Below are positions 1-10,289 of a DNA stretch of 64,000 nucleotides, one piece after another. The DNA lies in the NCBI RefSeq assembly GCF_001641265.1, contig NW_020167539.1, forward strand, positions 682,001 to 746,000. The letters run 5' to 3'. Below the pieces are notes generated by a model. It searched no databases. It saw nothing but the letters and a program-made list of their open reading frames with translations, and was not told the DNA's origin. Source of the stretch: Pseudogymnoascus destructans (Eukaryota; Ascomycota; Leotiomycetes; Thelebolales; Thelebolaceae). The first letter of the stretch is position 1. Each line of letters begins with the position of its first letter. Both the position numbers and the translations under genes were made by a program.

Positions 1-24
1 AGGAAGCCGAGGGAGGTCGAGGTT

Positions 25-294
25 ATGGGCACAGCGCCTGCGACGATCTTGAGCGGTGGGGATGGTCCGTTCACAGGTAAGAGCGTGTATTTCCTTTCCA
101 TGAACCTACTGGAGGGGGAATGGTGTTATATTTCCACTGACGAATTCACAGGTACGCTCGTCGGAGCATATGCTACGAGTAATGGCGGCGCAGGAAAGAC
201 AGAATCATACGTCAGTAGATGGCGATACCAAGGGAAGGGCCAGGACATTGGCAATGGAGAAACAGTGCCATACACCCCCTTTGTCGTCGGTTGA
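25..294 (+). CDS. hypothetical ORF or 3' end of a gene cut by the window edge
   Basis: An open frame of 89 codons that is also open upstream to the window edge, so it could be the last exon of a gene starting outside. I do not recognise the protein. It is Gly/Thr-rich with no membrane segment. The next 2 kb holds only gene relics, so this may be a relic as well. Only the open frame supports it. Confidence 0.2.
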   Translation: MGTAPATILSGGDGPFTGKSVYFLSMNLLEGEWCYISTDEFTGTLVGAYATSNGGAGKTESYVSRWRYQGKGQDIGNGETVPYTPFVVG

Positions 295-296
295 GC

Positions 297-320
297 AGAG
301 AGAGAGAGAGAGAGAGAGAA
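297..320. repeat. (GA)n microsatellite
   Basis: About twelve GA dinucleotides lie directly after the stop codon of the first ORF. Confidence 0.9.
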
Positions 321-438
321 GGCTGGCATACGACCCGCAACATCTTTACTGATCTTTTAAATCTCCAAACCCAATATATATACCATCTGACCCTGCAAAG
401 CCTCCCATTCTAAGCCTCCCATTCTGCGTCGGCAACCA

Positions 439-578
439 CTAAATCTGATCCGTAACATACCAATCCTCGCTCCCCACCGCCGTAGGCGCATAGAAGAGGC
501 CATACGGATCGAGTTTCTTCTTCAGCGCGTACAGGCGCGGGTACTTTTACTCGCCATAGAACGCTGTGGCATAATTAG
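439..578 (-). pseudogene. relic of a berberine-bridge (BBE) type FAD-linked oxidase, C-terminal tail only
   Basis: The minus strand reads about 46 codons ending in TAG at 439-441. It contains YPRLYALKKKLDPYGLFYAP, the typical C-terminal stretch of fungal FAD-binding oxidases with a BBE domain, where a conserved Asn-Tyr-Pro-Arg-Leu block precedes Lys-x-x-x-Asp-Pro. A TAA stop lies just before KYPRLY and another stop about 17 codons upstream, so only a broken tail remains. Family members are usually secreted or biosynthetic flavoenzymes of roughly 450-550 residues. The FAD-binding domain is absent from the window. Confidence 0.7.
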
Positions 579-602
579 TCCTTCATCCCCCCCTTAAAAA
601 AA

Positions 603-645
603 ACAGTATAATGGGGACAGTAAAATGGGGACAGTATAATGGGGG
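603..645. repeat. three tandem copies of a 14-bp unit
   Basis: The motif ATGGGGACAGTAWA repeats about three times, preceded by a short A-run. Nothing else is recognisable between 579 and 753. Confidence 0.7.
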
Positions 646-753
646 AAGCAATAAAGAAACTTCCACTGCTATTATCAACGAAGTTCATCTCACAAATTCC
701 AAACATAGAGAAAATACTCAATAAATATCTGAAATATTAAAGCCCTCACCTAC

Positions 754-1480
754 TCACTCACCCCAACCCCGCTGCGCCCTCGAATACGCCACCCTCCACC
801 CCCTCGCCTCGATCTCCAGCGCCCTCGTACCATCCCCATTAACCTTAGCCACAAACCCATCCATCGACACCCCCCAATCAAAGTCCCCCCAACATTAAAC
901 CAATCCACGCAATTCCTCACAAACGCCCCCTCCGGTATTGGCTTCCTCGTCAGCACGCTCCTAAGCCCTATCCGCGCGCCCCCCTTGCTAACCAGTCCAC
1001 TGGGCGTCAACCTGATCTGGTCGCCCATGGCCAAGAACCCCTTGGCGGCATCCGTGCCGTTGATGAGAAACTGCGTGACCAGCAGCCCCGGATTCGCGTC
1101 AACGGAGATGACGAGTGTATCATTGCTCCCCGCGCACTGATACGTGCCGGCGTACATAGGTAGGGGAAGCCGATGCCGAAGTCGGGCAGGAGGACGGTCT
1201 TGGTGGAGTAGGCGCCTACGTCGCCGCCTTTGGTGTACATCCAGACGGAGCGTTCAGGGAGGGGCGCTTTGTAGTCTCCCAAGGAGCGCCGACGAGGGCG
1301 CCGTCGTTGGCGGTAAAGGTTAGAGGTTTGAGCCAGCGACGGGTCTGAGCGGGGGAGAGGGGGGTGGAGTTTCGCATCGCTTGGCCGATCTTGCGCATGT
1401 CGTTGGTGGAGCTGTAGAAGCCGCCGGCTGGAGGCCGGAGAGGACATCGACGGTGTACTGCGAGATGATTTTGAATTCTT
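754..1480 (-). pseudogene. frameshifted beta-lactamase-like (serine hydrolase/transpeptidase fold) C-terminal half
   Basis: Minus-strand segments in different frames join into one recognisable protein tail. First comes PAGGFYSSTNDMRKIGQAM with TRRWLKPLTFT (about 1440-1270). Next is SVWMYTKGGDVGAYSTKTVL in a second frame (about 1260-1180). Last comes MYAGTYQCAGSNDTLVISVD onward (1157 down), which needs a further shift near 870 and ends at TGA 754-756. The Tyr-Thr-Lys-Gly-Gly-Asp block is the KTG-like region of fungal beta-lactamase-related proteins. The N-terminal half with the Ser-x-x-Lys motif is missing. It abuts the agmatinase relic on the other strand at about 1480. Confidence 0.75.
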
Positions 1481-1939
1481 CTGTTCATGTCCTGTGATCA
1501 ATGCAAAGAAAGACATGCGGAATGACCGACGATGCGGCTTCTCTGTGATCACAGCCAGGGATATTGATAAAATCGGTGCTCAAGGCATTATTGATTCGAT
1601 CAAAGATCGTGTTGGAGAAAACCGGGTGTATATTAGCGTTGACATTGATGTGCTCGACCCGGCATTCGCTCCTGGTATGTTCCAATATATTATATTTCTG
1701 GGCGTGGAAGGAGGGCTAACAGTTGAATCATAGCAACTGGAACTTCTGAACCTGGCGGATGGAGCACTCGTGAACTGCTCACGGTTTTGGATGGCCTGAC
1801 GGGGCTGAAGGTCATCGGTGGTGATGTGGTCGAAGTGGCACCGGCTTATGACAATACCGGAAAGACGACCGTCCTGGCAGCCGCTGGGGTCGCCTTTTCG
1901 CTCCTGACTCTGATGGTCCAAACTCCAGATACAGATTAA
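1464..1939 (+). pseudogene. agmatinase/ureohydrolase 3' fragment (N-terminal half missing)
   Basis: The frame reads DMRNDRRCGFSVITARDID, then the ureohydrolase metal-binding block SVDIDVLDPAFAP (two Asp ligands of the Mn pair). A 59-nt intron at 1675-1733 (GTATGT...TAG) interrupts it. Splicing gives APATGTSEPGG and then a normal C-terminus (GGDVVEVAPAYDNTGKT) ending at TAA 1937-1939. Intact agmatinases hydrolyse agmatine to putrescine and urea and are about 350-400 residues; only about 130-150 remain. Upstream, the frame breaks into sequence that matches the opposite-strand beta-lactamase relic. No start codon is seen. The downstream part is surprisingly intact, so the truncation may be recent. 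Confidence 0.8.
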
Positions 1940-2509
1940 ATAAACAGGGCCAAAGTATAAGTGAACAGTGAGGTAAAACAAGTATATTAGATTCTCACTT
2001 TGTTTATATAAAATCACGTCAATCAAATAAACACTCAACTCTACCAACCCACATCAATACCTGTTATATGACATGTATAATATGAATCTGTTCGTAAAGA
2101 ATAATATACTGTTATTGATGTATTGAGGTATGGTCAATGGTCTCGGGGTTGTCTGCTTCATCACCCCCCAACCTCAAGCTTCAAGAAAAAGGATTAAAGC
2201 TTCGAAAGTGCCCTGGCTTTGCCTCCTTTCATGTCCTGAAAGCTAGTCGATGCTAGTATTGTCAGCCACTCTCATTATTTCGTCATGATGTGCAGGTAAA
2301 CAAACCCTTCCTTTGTTTGGGAAGTTGCGACCCTCTTAGCTCAGAGTAGCGTACCCTGTGACCCTCATCGTACGATATGCCTACTGCGGGCCATATCGTA
2401 TCATATAAATTGCAAAAACAGCTCTCTTCTTGTTAGATCTCACCTTTTGGATGCTTCTATCACATATTGTCGAGCCAGCCGCTTCCGGTCGACTGGTAAA
2501 TTGGTTGCC
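1940..2509. promoter_or_regulatory. intergenic; presumed promoter of the glycosyltransferase-like gene
   Basis: There is no coding signal. A TATA-like CATATAAATT at about 2403 followed by a pyrimidine-rich stretch precedes the gene starting at 2510. The role is inferred from position. Confidence 0.35.
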
Positions 2510-3877
2510 ATGACCCGAGTATCATTTCGATATATCTTGGTCGGCGTGCCGCTGCTTTGTGTCTATCTCACGGCATATTACTTGAACATTCATAACCGTG
2601 GATTGGGAGCCCGAATTCGAAAAGTGGTAGAGGATCATGATCTGGTAGAGCCACTCGAGCTTCCGCGACATCCTCTCTTCAAGCCCAACCTGACGGAGAT
2701 TGACCCGCCGGTGGTCGACAACTTTCCCCTTGCGCAAGCTGCGGCTTCAGCTCAAGAACTACCTCCAATTCCTTCTTGGAATGCTCCTCCCCGACCTCAT
2801 GTCCCAGAGAAGACACCTCTTTTCATTGGATTCACTCGGAACTGGAGAATACTGCAGCAGGCAGTGGTGGCGTATATAACAGCGGGATGGCCACCTGAAG
2901 ACATATATGTTATCGAAAATACTGGAACAATGGATGCCAACGAACATAGGAAACTTAGCCTCCAGAATCCGTTCTTCTTAAATCATACTCGACTGCATAT
3001 GCTCGGAGTCAATATCCTCACAACACCAACTCTCCTCACCTTCTCCCAGCTGCAGAACTTCTTCTTATATGTCTCGCTCAAAGAGCACTGGCCCCAATAC
3101 TTCTGGTCACACATGGACGTTGGAGTTGCTTCTTTCGAGGAAGAAGAACCTTTCGAGTCTCTGTATATGAAGGCAGTGTATGCTCTGCGGAATACAACAG
3201 TGCCTGATTATGGACGCTGGGCTCAAGTTCTGTTCTCGTACGACCGCCTTGCACTCGTTAACACAGCTGCATATACGGAGGTGGGGGCGTGGGATACGCA
3301 GATCCCATACTACCTGACTGATTGTGACATGCACGAGCGACTCGCCATGGCTGGATTCAGGGTTGACGAGAAGAAAATAGGCCAAATCAACGATGTTGGG
3401 ACTTCCATCTCTGATCTTTTGTCTCTGTACCGAAAGAAAGTCGGCCCAAAGGCATCATTCGTTGATCCAAATCCTCCGGAAGCTTATGATATAGATAAAA
3501 AAGGGCCAAAAACTAAGAGAGGCAAGTCAGCAGACTCAATATGGCCTGAGTATACTCGGGGGGACGAATCGTACAAAGCTATCGTGCGCACCTTTGAGGG
3601 GATGGACCATTCGAAGTATCGCTCACCCAAGGGAAGGAATATTTGGCAGCATCGCCAGACAGGTGGCCAGGGAGAACCATATTACCGCGATCCAGTTGGT
3701 TTTGAAATAGCGCTTTGGATGACGATTGATCACGGCCGGCTGATATATGCCGAAAAATGGGGCCATAGAGATTGTAACTTGCGGGAGGTTGGGTTGAGAC
3801 TGGAGCACGCATGGATGGTGGAGAAGGACTGGGAGTACAGGGAGAAGCACCCTGAGTACGTGGACCCGAAGAAGTAA
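2510..3877 (+). CDS. type II membrane protein with a glycosyltransferase-like lumenal domain
   Basis: A 455-residue protein without introns. The ATG at 2510 is chosen because the frame further upstream has only a TTG. Residues about 7-24 form one hydrophobic anchor (ILVGVPLLCVYLTAYYL). A short acidic, Pro-rich stem follows, then a domain from about residue 105 (FIGFTRNWRILQQAVVAYI, WPPEDIYVIENTGTM). This resembles the GT-A nucleotide-sugar fold of fungal Golgi transferases. HMDVG, and TDCDMHERLAMAGF (about 285), are candidate metal or donor-binding acidic motifs. The layout suggests a Golgi-resident transferase, but I do not recognise the exact family or sugar specificity. The C-terminus is Trp-, His- and Lys-rich. 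Confidence 0.7.
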   Translation: MTRVSFRYILVGVPLLCVYLTAYYLNIHNRGLGARIRKVVEDHDLVEPLELPRHPLFKPNLTEIDPPVVDNFPLAQAAASAQELPPIPSWNAPPRPHVPEKTPLFIGFTRNWRILQQAVVAYITAGWPPEDIYVIENTGTMDANEHRKLSLQNPFFLNHTRLHMLGVNILTTPTLLTFSQLQNFFLYVSLKEHWPQYFWSHMDVGVASFEEEEPFESLYMKAVYALRNTTVPDYGRWAQVLFSYDRLALVNTAAYTEVGAWDTQIPYYLTDCDMHERLAMAGFRVDEKKIGQINDVGTSISDLLSLYRKKVGPKASFVDPNPPEAYDIDKKGPKTKRGKSADSIWPEYTRGDESYKAIVRTFEGMDHSKYRSPKGRNIWQHRQTGGQGEPYYRDPVGFEIALWMTIDHGRLIYAEKWGHRDCNLREVGLRLEHAWMVEKDWEYREKHPEYVDPKK

Positions 3878-4799
3878 TACAATAAGAAGTAGTATAGAAT
3901 CAACCCGGATTTACTGAAGTGCGAAAAGTTTTGAGAATCAGGCTATAAATTAAACTTTCGTGGGGAAATCTTTACTGAAACCTTTCATAAAATTGTAACT
4001 TTTCCCCTGGTGGTGTAGTCTGGATTAGGTGTAACTGGATCCGGATTTACGTTGCCAGTCATTCTTTGTTTTCTTGAAGCCCTTTATGAAAGTATGGCTA
4101 TTTAAACCAATATATATACAGCTTATGGTTTTATATTTTCTTCAAACCTTTCAATGTTATATCTTTACGGACGGTGTAATTTTCTATTCAGTACTCGGAC
4201 CCCTATCTACTCCGCTTGTGGCCTTGTAAGAACCGACGATAAAGACATCGTAGACAAAAAACACGCGCCAAACTGCAAAACAAACACTTTTTGAAAATGA
4301 ATATAGTGGACTTTGAATTGTGAATGTAAACAAGAGCCATTAAATCAAATATCGGGATTTAATAACCAGAGGCATTCCCAAGGTGAATAGACAGTAGAAA
4401 AGAAAGGAGCCAACAAAACCGCAAGGATGGCCAGCCCTATAAAAACTCTCTAGATTCGTCTCTCAACCACAACGTAGACTGATCCTCTTCAAAACAATAC
4501 CAAACTGAAATCGCCATGGACGTAGTAATGATACAAACGTACGGAAGCTTATCCACCGTTCACCGGAAGCTGACCGCGAGCAGTACCCCCGTATCCCGAG
4601 ATTCCCACGGCGAGATTCTCAGCGTGTGCCGCCGTAGCAACGCCTGCCGCCGTACTGCCGCCCCTGCTCCTAACAACCCCTGCCGCCTAGTTGGTGAACA
4701 CAACTCCTCGGCAACAAAGGATCGCAGCTCGAGTCCCCCCCCCCCTTTTCGAGCTAGCTCCGTTGGGTAATTTTATAAGCCAAATTCACGCAGCTTGTT
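3878..4799. other. intergenic, AT-rich, then a weak 84-codon ORF
   Basis: 3900-4480 is AT-rich with no coding signal. A short ORF at 4516-4770 is Arg/Ser/Pro-rich with no recognisable domain. It lies immediately before the tandem leader array, so it is more likely part of a promoter or 5' leader than a gene. Confidence 0.4.
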
Positions 4800-5662
4800 T
4801 TGATTTCACCTTCCACCACCTTTGGTCAATTCCGTTTCCGACAACCACCCCTTCAACAACCTTTCTTCTTTCTTCTAGATACCATCTAGAGCTTCATACC
4901 TTCACCGAATAGCCTTTCAACACATTGGAGGGTGGTAGTTGAGTGGAATAACCCCAGATCTTGGGTATTTCCTCGACACCACCCCTCATCTATTCGTTCA
5001 ACTTGTGACGTTCACCCTCTCACCTCTTTACCCCTTCACAGAACCTCCTTTCTTTCTCCTAAACACCATCAACAATATCAAACCTTCACCAAGCACGCTT
5101 TCAACGCGTATAGTGTTCAAGTTCAAGAAATATACTCACCGTCGGGATATTTCATCCACACTATCCGTGTTCAACTTCACTTGTAAGAACCACCCCTCAA
5201 CAATCCTGCCCCCACCTCACGAGACATCATCAGCAGTCTCAAACCTTCCTTGAGCACTTTGTTAACTTGTAATAGGAGAAGACCTGAGAAAGAAACTCAC
5301 GATCTGTGTATTTCTTCAGCACCATCCGTGTTCAGTTTCACTTGTAAGTTCCACCCTTCAACGATCTTTCCTTCCACCCCATGAGATATCATCTGTCTTC
5401 TTGAACCTTCATCGAGCACTTTATTAACAAGTAGAAAGGTGAAAGTTCCAAAAGCAACTCACAGCCTGGACATTTAGATACTTCATCCACACAGTCTGGG
5501 TATTTGCTCCACACGATCTGTGGTCAGTGTTCTATTCAACTGTAAGAAACCCCCCTTCCCCTATCTTTTTTTTTTCTTGTTGGACGCCATCAACAGCCTC
5601 GAACCTTCCTAGAACATCCAGTTAACATCTCGTAGGTCAAGAGTCTTGACAAATCTTCTCAC
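4800..5662 (+). repeat. five-copy degenerate tandem array carrying intron-like signals
   Basis: About five diverged copies of a 160-200 bp unit lie head to tail, ending just before the gene at 5770. The last three units end with CTCAC at 5300, 5462 and 5662, after an earlier CTCAC at 5139, giving periods of 161, 162 and 200 bp. Each of these units has CTTGTAAG or CTGTAAG, a CCACCCYTCAAC-like stretch, CATC...AACCTTC, GAGCACTTT-like sequence, a TTAAC box and a TAG. That is the order donor, branch site, acceptor. The two upstream copies (about 4800-4960 and 4960-5139) are more diverged. There is no long ORF. The best reading is duplicated leader exon plus intron modules of the 5770 gene (inference). 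Confidence 0.7.
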
Positions 5663-5769
5663 CTTGTGGTATCTCGTGTCATTCCCTGGCACCAAGCTCC
5701 AAGTTCCAACAGGCTCCACGACGGGCTACCCAAATCAAGAACATCAAGACATTTTCATAAAGCCTTACA

Positions 5770-8657
5770 ATGGCTATCATATATCGAACCAACAGCTTGA
5801 ACAAGCGTACAAAAGACAAGAAAGCCAAGCCCGAACCGAAGGCACCGAAGTTTCCGAAGGACGCTGTCAGGAACAAGGACGGTACCCGAAAGAAGCTATC
5901 GGCACCCTACAACGCAACTCTCGGCACAGCTCATGTCAATAACCGCTTTAACGAGACCTTCGGCGTCGATCCCGAGACTCTTCCCCGTAGCGAGTCCGTG
6001 CTGGATCTGAACCAGTTCGTCGCCGACGCCCTTGCAGCTATCGCATACAACAGCACTAAGGCCTATAATTTGACAAAGAAGATCACATTACCCAAAAAGG
6101 GCTGGAGGCGCACGAAGCAGCGCATAGGTTTTCGAGAGAAGGATGTGCTAACGCATGTTCTTCGAAATACCGCTGAGATGTTCAAACGACTGCGCCTTCA
6201 CTATATGGATGACGAGGCTGCACTGATCGTTGAGTGTCTGGAAGAGAGCGATCTGCTCTGGCAGAATGTAAGTGTTCCCACTATGTGCTGATACCTCTTG
6301 TTGAGGTGGACCTTCTCGCGTCGAGCGCTGACTTACTGTTGAAGATTCTTGAGCCTCTCACGGGAATTGTGCAGACCATATCAGAGGTAATGTTCCGTGG
6401 ATATACCAATTTAGAAATCCACAGAATAGATGGCCTGAGGTTGGCCCGCTCGATTCGCACTATTGGAGAGGAACTTAAGGTAAGTATCCTACTACCTCCT
6501 CGAGGGCAGTTGATGCTAACCTGAACAAAGGTCACCGCGGTTATGCTGGACAGTATGATAGGCCTGGTTGCAACAAGATGGACAGCCAGGACCGTCTTGA
6601 TGGCAGAAGAAACGGCACAGAAATGGCGTGAAACTACCATGTGAGTAAAATAATCCAACTTCGCGGCTCTTCAGCTCGCTGACCCCCCCTGTGATAGTAC
6701 GCGCTTGGGCTTGGACGATATATATGATCCATTAGCACCCGACCAAGAATCCGACCACGTGAATGTCGATCGCGCCAAACTGTTGGCAGAAAAAAAGCTA
6801 AACACTCCTGAACTTCCAGGAGAAAGTCCGAGTTCTCAAAAGGAGAGTACCCCCACCGGGAAAGCCAAAAAGGGCGGACCTGCAGTACAGGCAAAGGACG
6901 CGGCTGCAACCAGCAGTTCGAGCAAGAAACCTATCTTGAAAAAAGCGCCAGAAGAGCCTCGCACAAGAGGGCCCAGCGTTTTCCTCCCACAAAAAAATGT
7001 GCCCAACGAAATGGAGCGCAGGCTCCTCGCGAGAGAAAAGGCACACCAAGAGCGCGAGGAAAGAGAATACTCCGAACGCTGTGCAGAACGGACAGCGCTT
7101 GAAAATCTTGAAGATGACGAGGATCTTGTGCCGACTGGCTCCAACAGAGCCTACAGAGCCCACATGGCAGCCAGAAACAAACGGGAACACCATGGCCTTC
7201 AGATGAACAATCAGGATATGGAGATGGATCCACTGAGAATGGCCCAAATCAGGGGTGTCAGCAACAGCGGGAGCTACCTTAGCTACCCAGCTTTTCCATC
7301 CGCACACCTCACTGACAACAGAACCAAAGCTGAAATTGCGCCTGTGAGATCACACCGTCACCGAAAGGACGAAAAGGGGAAGGGCGTCGAACGCCGCTCG
7401 GCCCTGAAAAAACCTACTGACGAAATCCCAGAGAACAGCCGTCAAAATGACAAACTGACCCCGCAACAAATTAGTTCCAGCCAAGAGGCCTTGAAGAAGG
7501 CCGAGGTCCTGGTTCGCCTCATGGAGTCGCGCGACCACATTGTCACTCAAGTCAAGGGTCGCCTCGTGGCCGTCGAGAACCGCGTTGAGATGCAGGCTCC
7601 TCCCAGCCGTAGTGAGATCGAGAGACCATCGACCTCCGATCGTGCCAACAGCAACGAAGGATTAACCAAGCCAAAGCCTATTTTCCAGCGAGAGAACGGC
7701 AGCATTAAAGTCTGCACCGACGAGAACAAACGTCCCAGAGTCAGGTTTGAGGAAGCAAGCCTTCCAGCTGGAGATGGCAGAGACAGTCGCGCTTACAGAG
7801 AAGCCCACGCCAACCGCGCCCGCAGCCGAAGAATCGGAGACGAAACCGCCAGCAGCAGCCGAACCTCTGGAGAAGCCAGTACCAGCGGCAGCAGCAGCCG
7901 CACTGCTGGAGAATCCAGCACCAGCCACAGTGAGAGAAGGTCCAGCACGATCCGCAGTGCCAAAAGGACCAGTGCGGGCCGCAACGCTGGAGAGACCAGC
8001 ACCCATCCAAACGGTCGCTTTATCCGTGTAGGCAATGATGTGATCCCCGCTCCACTCAAGATCCGTCAGACTCTTTCCCAGTCCCCTCTTCTTGGGAAGA
8101 CCACCGTCGGATTCCCCGGAGATAGCAGCTTGATGCCCGCGCCTCTCAAACTTGGCCACAAGCTCGCCAAGGCTCAACTCGAGAACCGCAGCGTCGGAAT
8201 CTCAGAAGAACTCAGTGAAAGGCTTATCCCTCTCAAACTCAGCCAGACTAGATCGAAGTCTCCTTACGAGAACAGCGGCGTCGGATTCCCCGAAGGTCTC
8301 AGTGCGATGCCTGCTCCCCTGAATCTCAGCCAGAAAAAATCTCAGTCTCCCCTTGAGAGCCGTGGCTCCGAATTCCCCGAAGGTCTCAGTGCCATGCCTG
8401 CTCCTCTCAAGCTCAGCAAGACCAAATCCAAGTCTCCTCTTGAGAACTATGGAGCCGAATTCCCCCAAGGCAGCAGCGCGATGCTTGCTCCCCCCAAACT
8501 CGGCCACAAGCGTGCCAAGTCCCCTCTTGAGAACCGCGGCGTTGGATTCCAGGGAGGTACCAGCTTCCCGTCTGCCTTGGAGCTGGCCAAATATCGCGCG
8601 CCCCAACCTGGTCCTCCACCCGATAGACCACTTCCTCCTCTTCCTACCAACAATTGA
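5770..8657 (+). CDS. 900-residue protein with basic N-terminus and C-terminal 30-residue repeats; function unknown
   Basis: Four exons fit the frame: 5770-6267, 6345-6479, 6531-6640 and 6698-8657. The introns start GTAAGT/GTAAGT/GTGAGT, and the second has a TGCTAAC branch site. The product is 900 residues. The first 60 residues are very Lys/Pro-rich. Residues about 75-280 are a helical region (VLDLNQFVADALAAIAYNST, EMFKRLRLHYMDDEAAL) that I do not recognise. About 290-740 is charged and Ser-rich, probably disordered. About 735-880 holds six 29-30-residue repeats (PAPLKLS...SKSPLENRG.GFPEG.SAM). The end is Pro-rich. The Lys-rich start and repeated Ser-Pro sites suggest a nuclear or cytoskeletal scaffold with phosphosites, which is speculation. 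A shorter start or extra 5' exons in the leader array is possible. Confidence 0.7.
8046..8565 (+). repeat. six tandem repeats of about 87-90 bp within the coding sequence
   Basis: The repeats encode PAPLKL..(T/K)(K/R)SKSPLEN(R/Y)G.(G/E)FP(E/Q)G.SAM. The copies differ mostly by substitution, and one unit is a codon shorter. Each has one or two Ser-Pro dipeptides. Confidence 0.85.
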
Positions 8658-9442
8658 GTAACTATTTTCAGTTTGTTGATGTCTCATTCACACTATTGTC
8701 AACTGTTGTGCCGGAGGCGGTGAGGCTTGTCTTTGTTGAGTTAAATCAACAGGACGGGTTTGGATCTGGCTTTGTTGATTTTAGTGTTTCTGCAGCAATG
8801 CGGAAGAGACACAACTTACTTTTCTCCTTCTCTGCCTCTTCGGAGGTTCCGAGAAGTGACACTATTCTTAGTCTACCAGTACGTTGAGGTGACATATAGC
8901 GGGGGAGACGTGGAGCTGGGTGCACATTGTGCGTTAATACCTAGTTATGAAGCGGGGAGCCAGAAGTCACATAATAGGGGAGTGTATGATAGATATAAAT
9001 AAACAAAACTGATCTAACTTGTGTCCTTTGTCGTTGTCGTCGTCGTAAGTTATCCGGTATGGAGAGTCTGAATGGAAGGTGGCCCGTCACATAGGGGTCA
9101 CTTGATTTGACTTCAAAACGAGCGATTCATATTGTAAGGTGCCTAACTAACTAAATAGTTAGATACAATACTCAATGAACTAAGCAGAACGGTAGAGGAC
9201 CACCGCGTTACTCCATCCGCAACGTCGTCGTCGATCCCGCCGTTTCACACTTGTGGTCGTCGACGACATCCACCCGATCCCCAATCCAGCAACGCGCGCC
9301 CAGCTCCCCGATAACAGTGGCCGCTAGGCTCCACCATCACGATACCCGCCAAAATTTTATTTTCCCAGCCTTATCTCTCAATCCGCACTCCATCATCTAC
9401 CAACCCATCCCAGACCACGCCCGCGGCGCCCAACGCACCACG
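8658..9442. other. intergenic: 3' flank of the repeat protein and promoter of TMA23
   Basis: There is no coding signal. There are GTC/GTT trinucleotide runs near 9030, and a small inverted stretch (CTAACTAAATAGTTAG) near 9150. Confidence 0.4.
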
Positions 9443-10123
9443 ATGAACGCGCACGCCCTACTCACCTCCCAAGGCTGGCGCGGCTCCGGCCACTCGCTGC
9501 ACGCGCACAGCGACTCGATCGGGCTCGCGCGGCCGCTGCTGGTGTCGCAGAAGCAGAATACGCTTGGTGTGGGGAAGAAGCAGCATCGGACGAGCGATAT
9601 GTGGTGGATGAATGCGTTTGATAAGTCGTTGCAGGGGTTGGATACGAGCAAGGAGGGTCAGGTGGTCCAGACGGTTACCGGGGGGGGGTTGGATATGGTG
9701 AAGAGGGGTGGGGGGAAGTATGTGGGGACGGGGGGGTTGTATGCTTGTTTTGTGAGGGGGGAGACGTTGGTGGGGAGTGTAAAGGAGGTTGTGGAGGTGA
9801 AGGTTCTGGAGGTGAAGGTTGAGGAGGATGAGAAGGTGGATAAGAAGGCGGAGAAGAAGAGGAGGAAGGATGGGGAGACGAAGGAGGAGAGGAGGGAGAG
9901 GAAATTGGAGAAGAGGGCGAGGAGGGCAGCCAAGTCGAGCGCGAATGAATCTTCGAGTACCCCCTCCGACGAAAGCGACGCGGTAGAGACGAAAGCACAG
10001 CGAAAAGAACGGAGGCGGCTAAGGAAAGCATCGAAAGCCGAAGCGGCAGCCGCCGCGTCCCAGGACTCCTCCGATACCCGCTCCTCAAAAGACGACAAGA
10101 AGAAGAAGAAGCGGAAAGACTAG
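9443..10123 (+). CDS. TMA23: G-patch nucleolar ribosome-biogenesis protein, Tma23-like
   Basis: A single exon of 226 residues, starting at the ATG at 9443 after a long in-frame leader without a better start. The N-terminus reads LLTSQGWRGSGHSLH...GLARPLLVSQKQNTLGVGKK, a divergent G-patch as found in yeast Tma23 and its fungal relatives. HRTSDMWWMNAFDKSLQGLD follows. The C-terminal half is a long Lys/Arg/Glu-rich charged tail ending KKKKKRKD, typical of nucleolar proteins. The family acts in 40S subunit biogenesis in the nucleolus. The gene converges on THG1 with 166 bp between stop codons. Confidence 0.8.
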   Translation: MNAHALLTSQGWRGSGHSLHAHSDSIGLARPLLVSQKQNTLGVGKKQHRTSDMWWMNAFDKSLQGLDTSKEGQVVQTVTGGGLDMVKRGGGKYVGTGGLYACFVRGETLVGSVKEVVEVKVLEVKVEEDEKVDKKAEKKRRKDGETKEERRERKLEKRARRAAKSSANESSSTPSDESDAVETKAQRKERRRLRKASKAEAAAAASQDSSDTRSSKDDKKKKKRKD

Positions 10124-10289
10124 ACATTTGTCCTGTCTACCCTTTTGGAATTTTATGTTTTACGGCGATACTCGAGCAGCATTAGCGAATCATTGCAGGC
10201 GTTTCGGCGAGGAGGGTTTATTATGGGCACATATAGACACAGCCATGTGGTTGGTGGTTTGGATGGATGCAGATGAATATGTATGAATT

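Noticed and set aside
4516..5253. Short plus-strand ORFs upstream of the 5770 gene
   Set aside because: They are low complexity, overlap each other in different frames and run through the tandem array; no domain.
4800..5662. CRISPR-like array
   Set aside because: The units are degenerate, 160-200 bp, without short identical repeats and unique spacers; the host is a eukaryote.
9658..10127. Two Ser/Pro-rich minus-strand ORFs
   Set aside because: They are shadows of the Lys/Glu-rich TMA23 tail on the plus strand.
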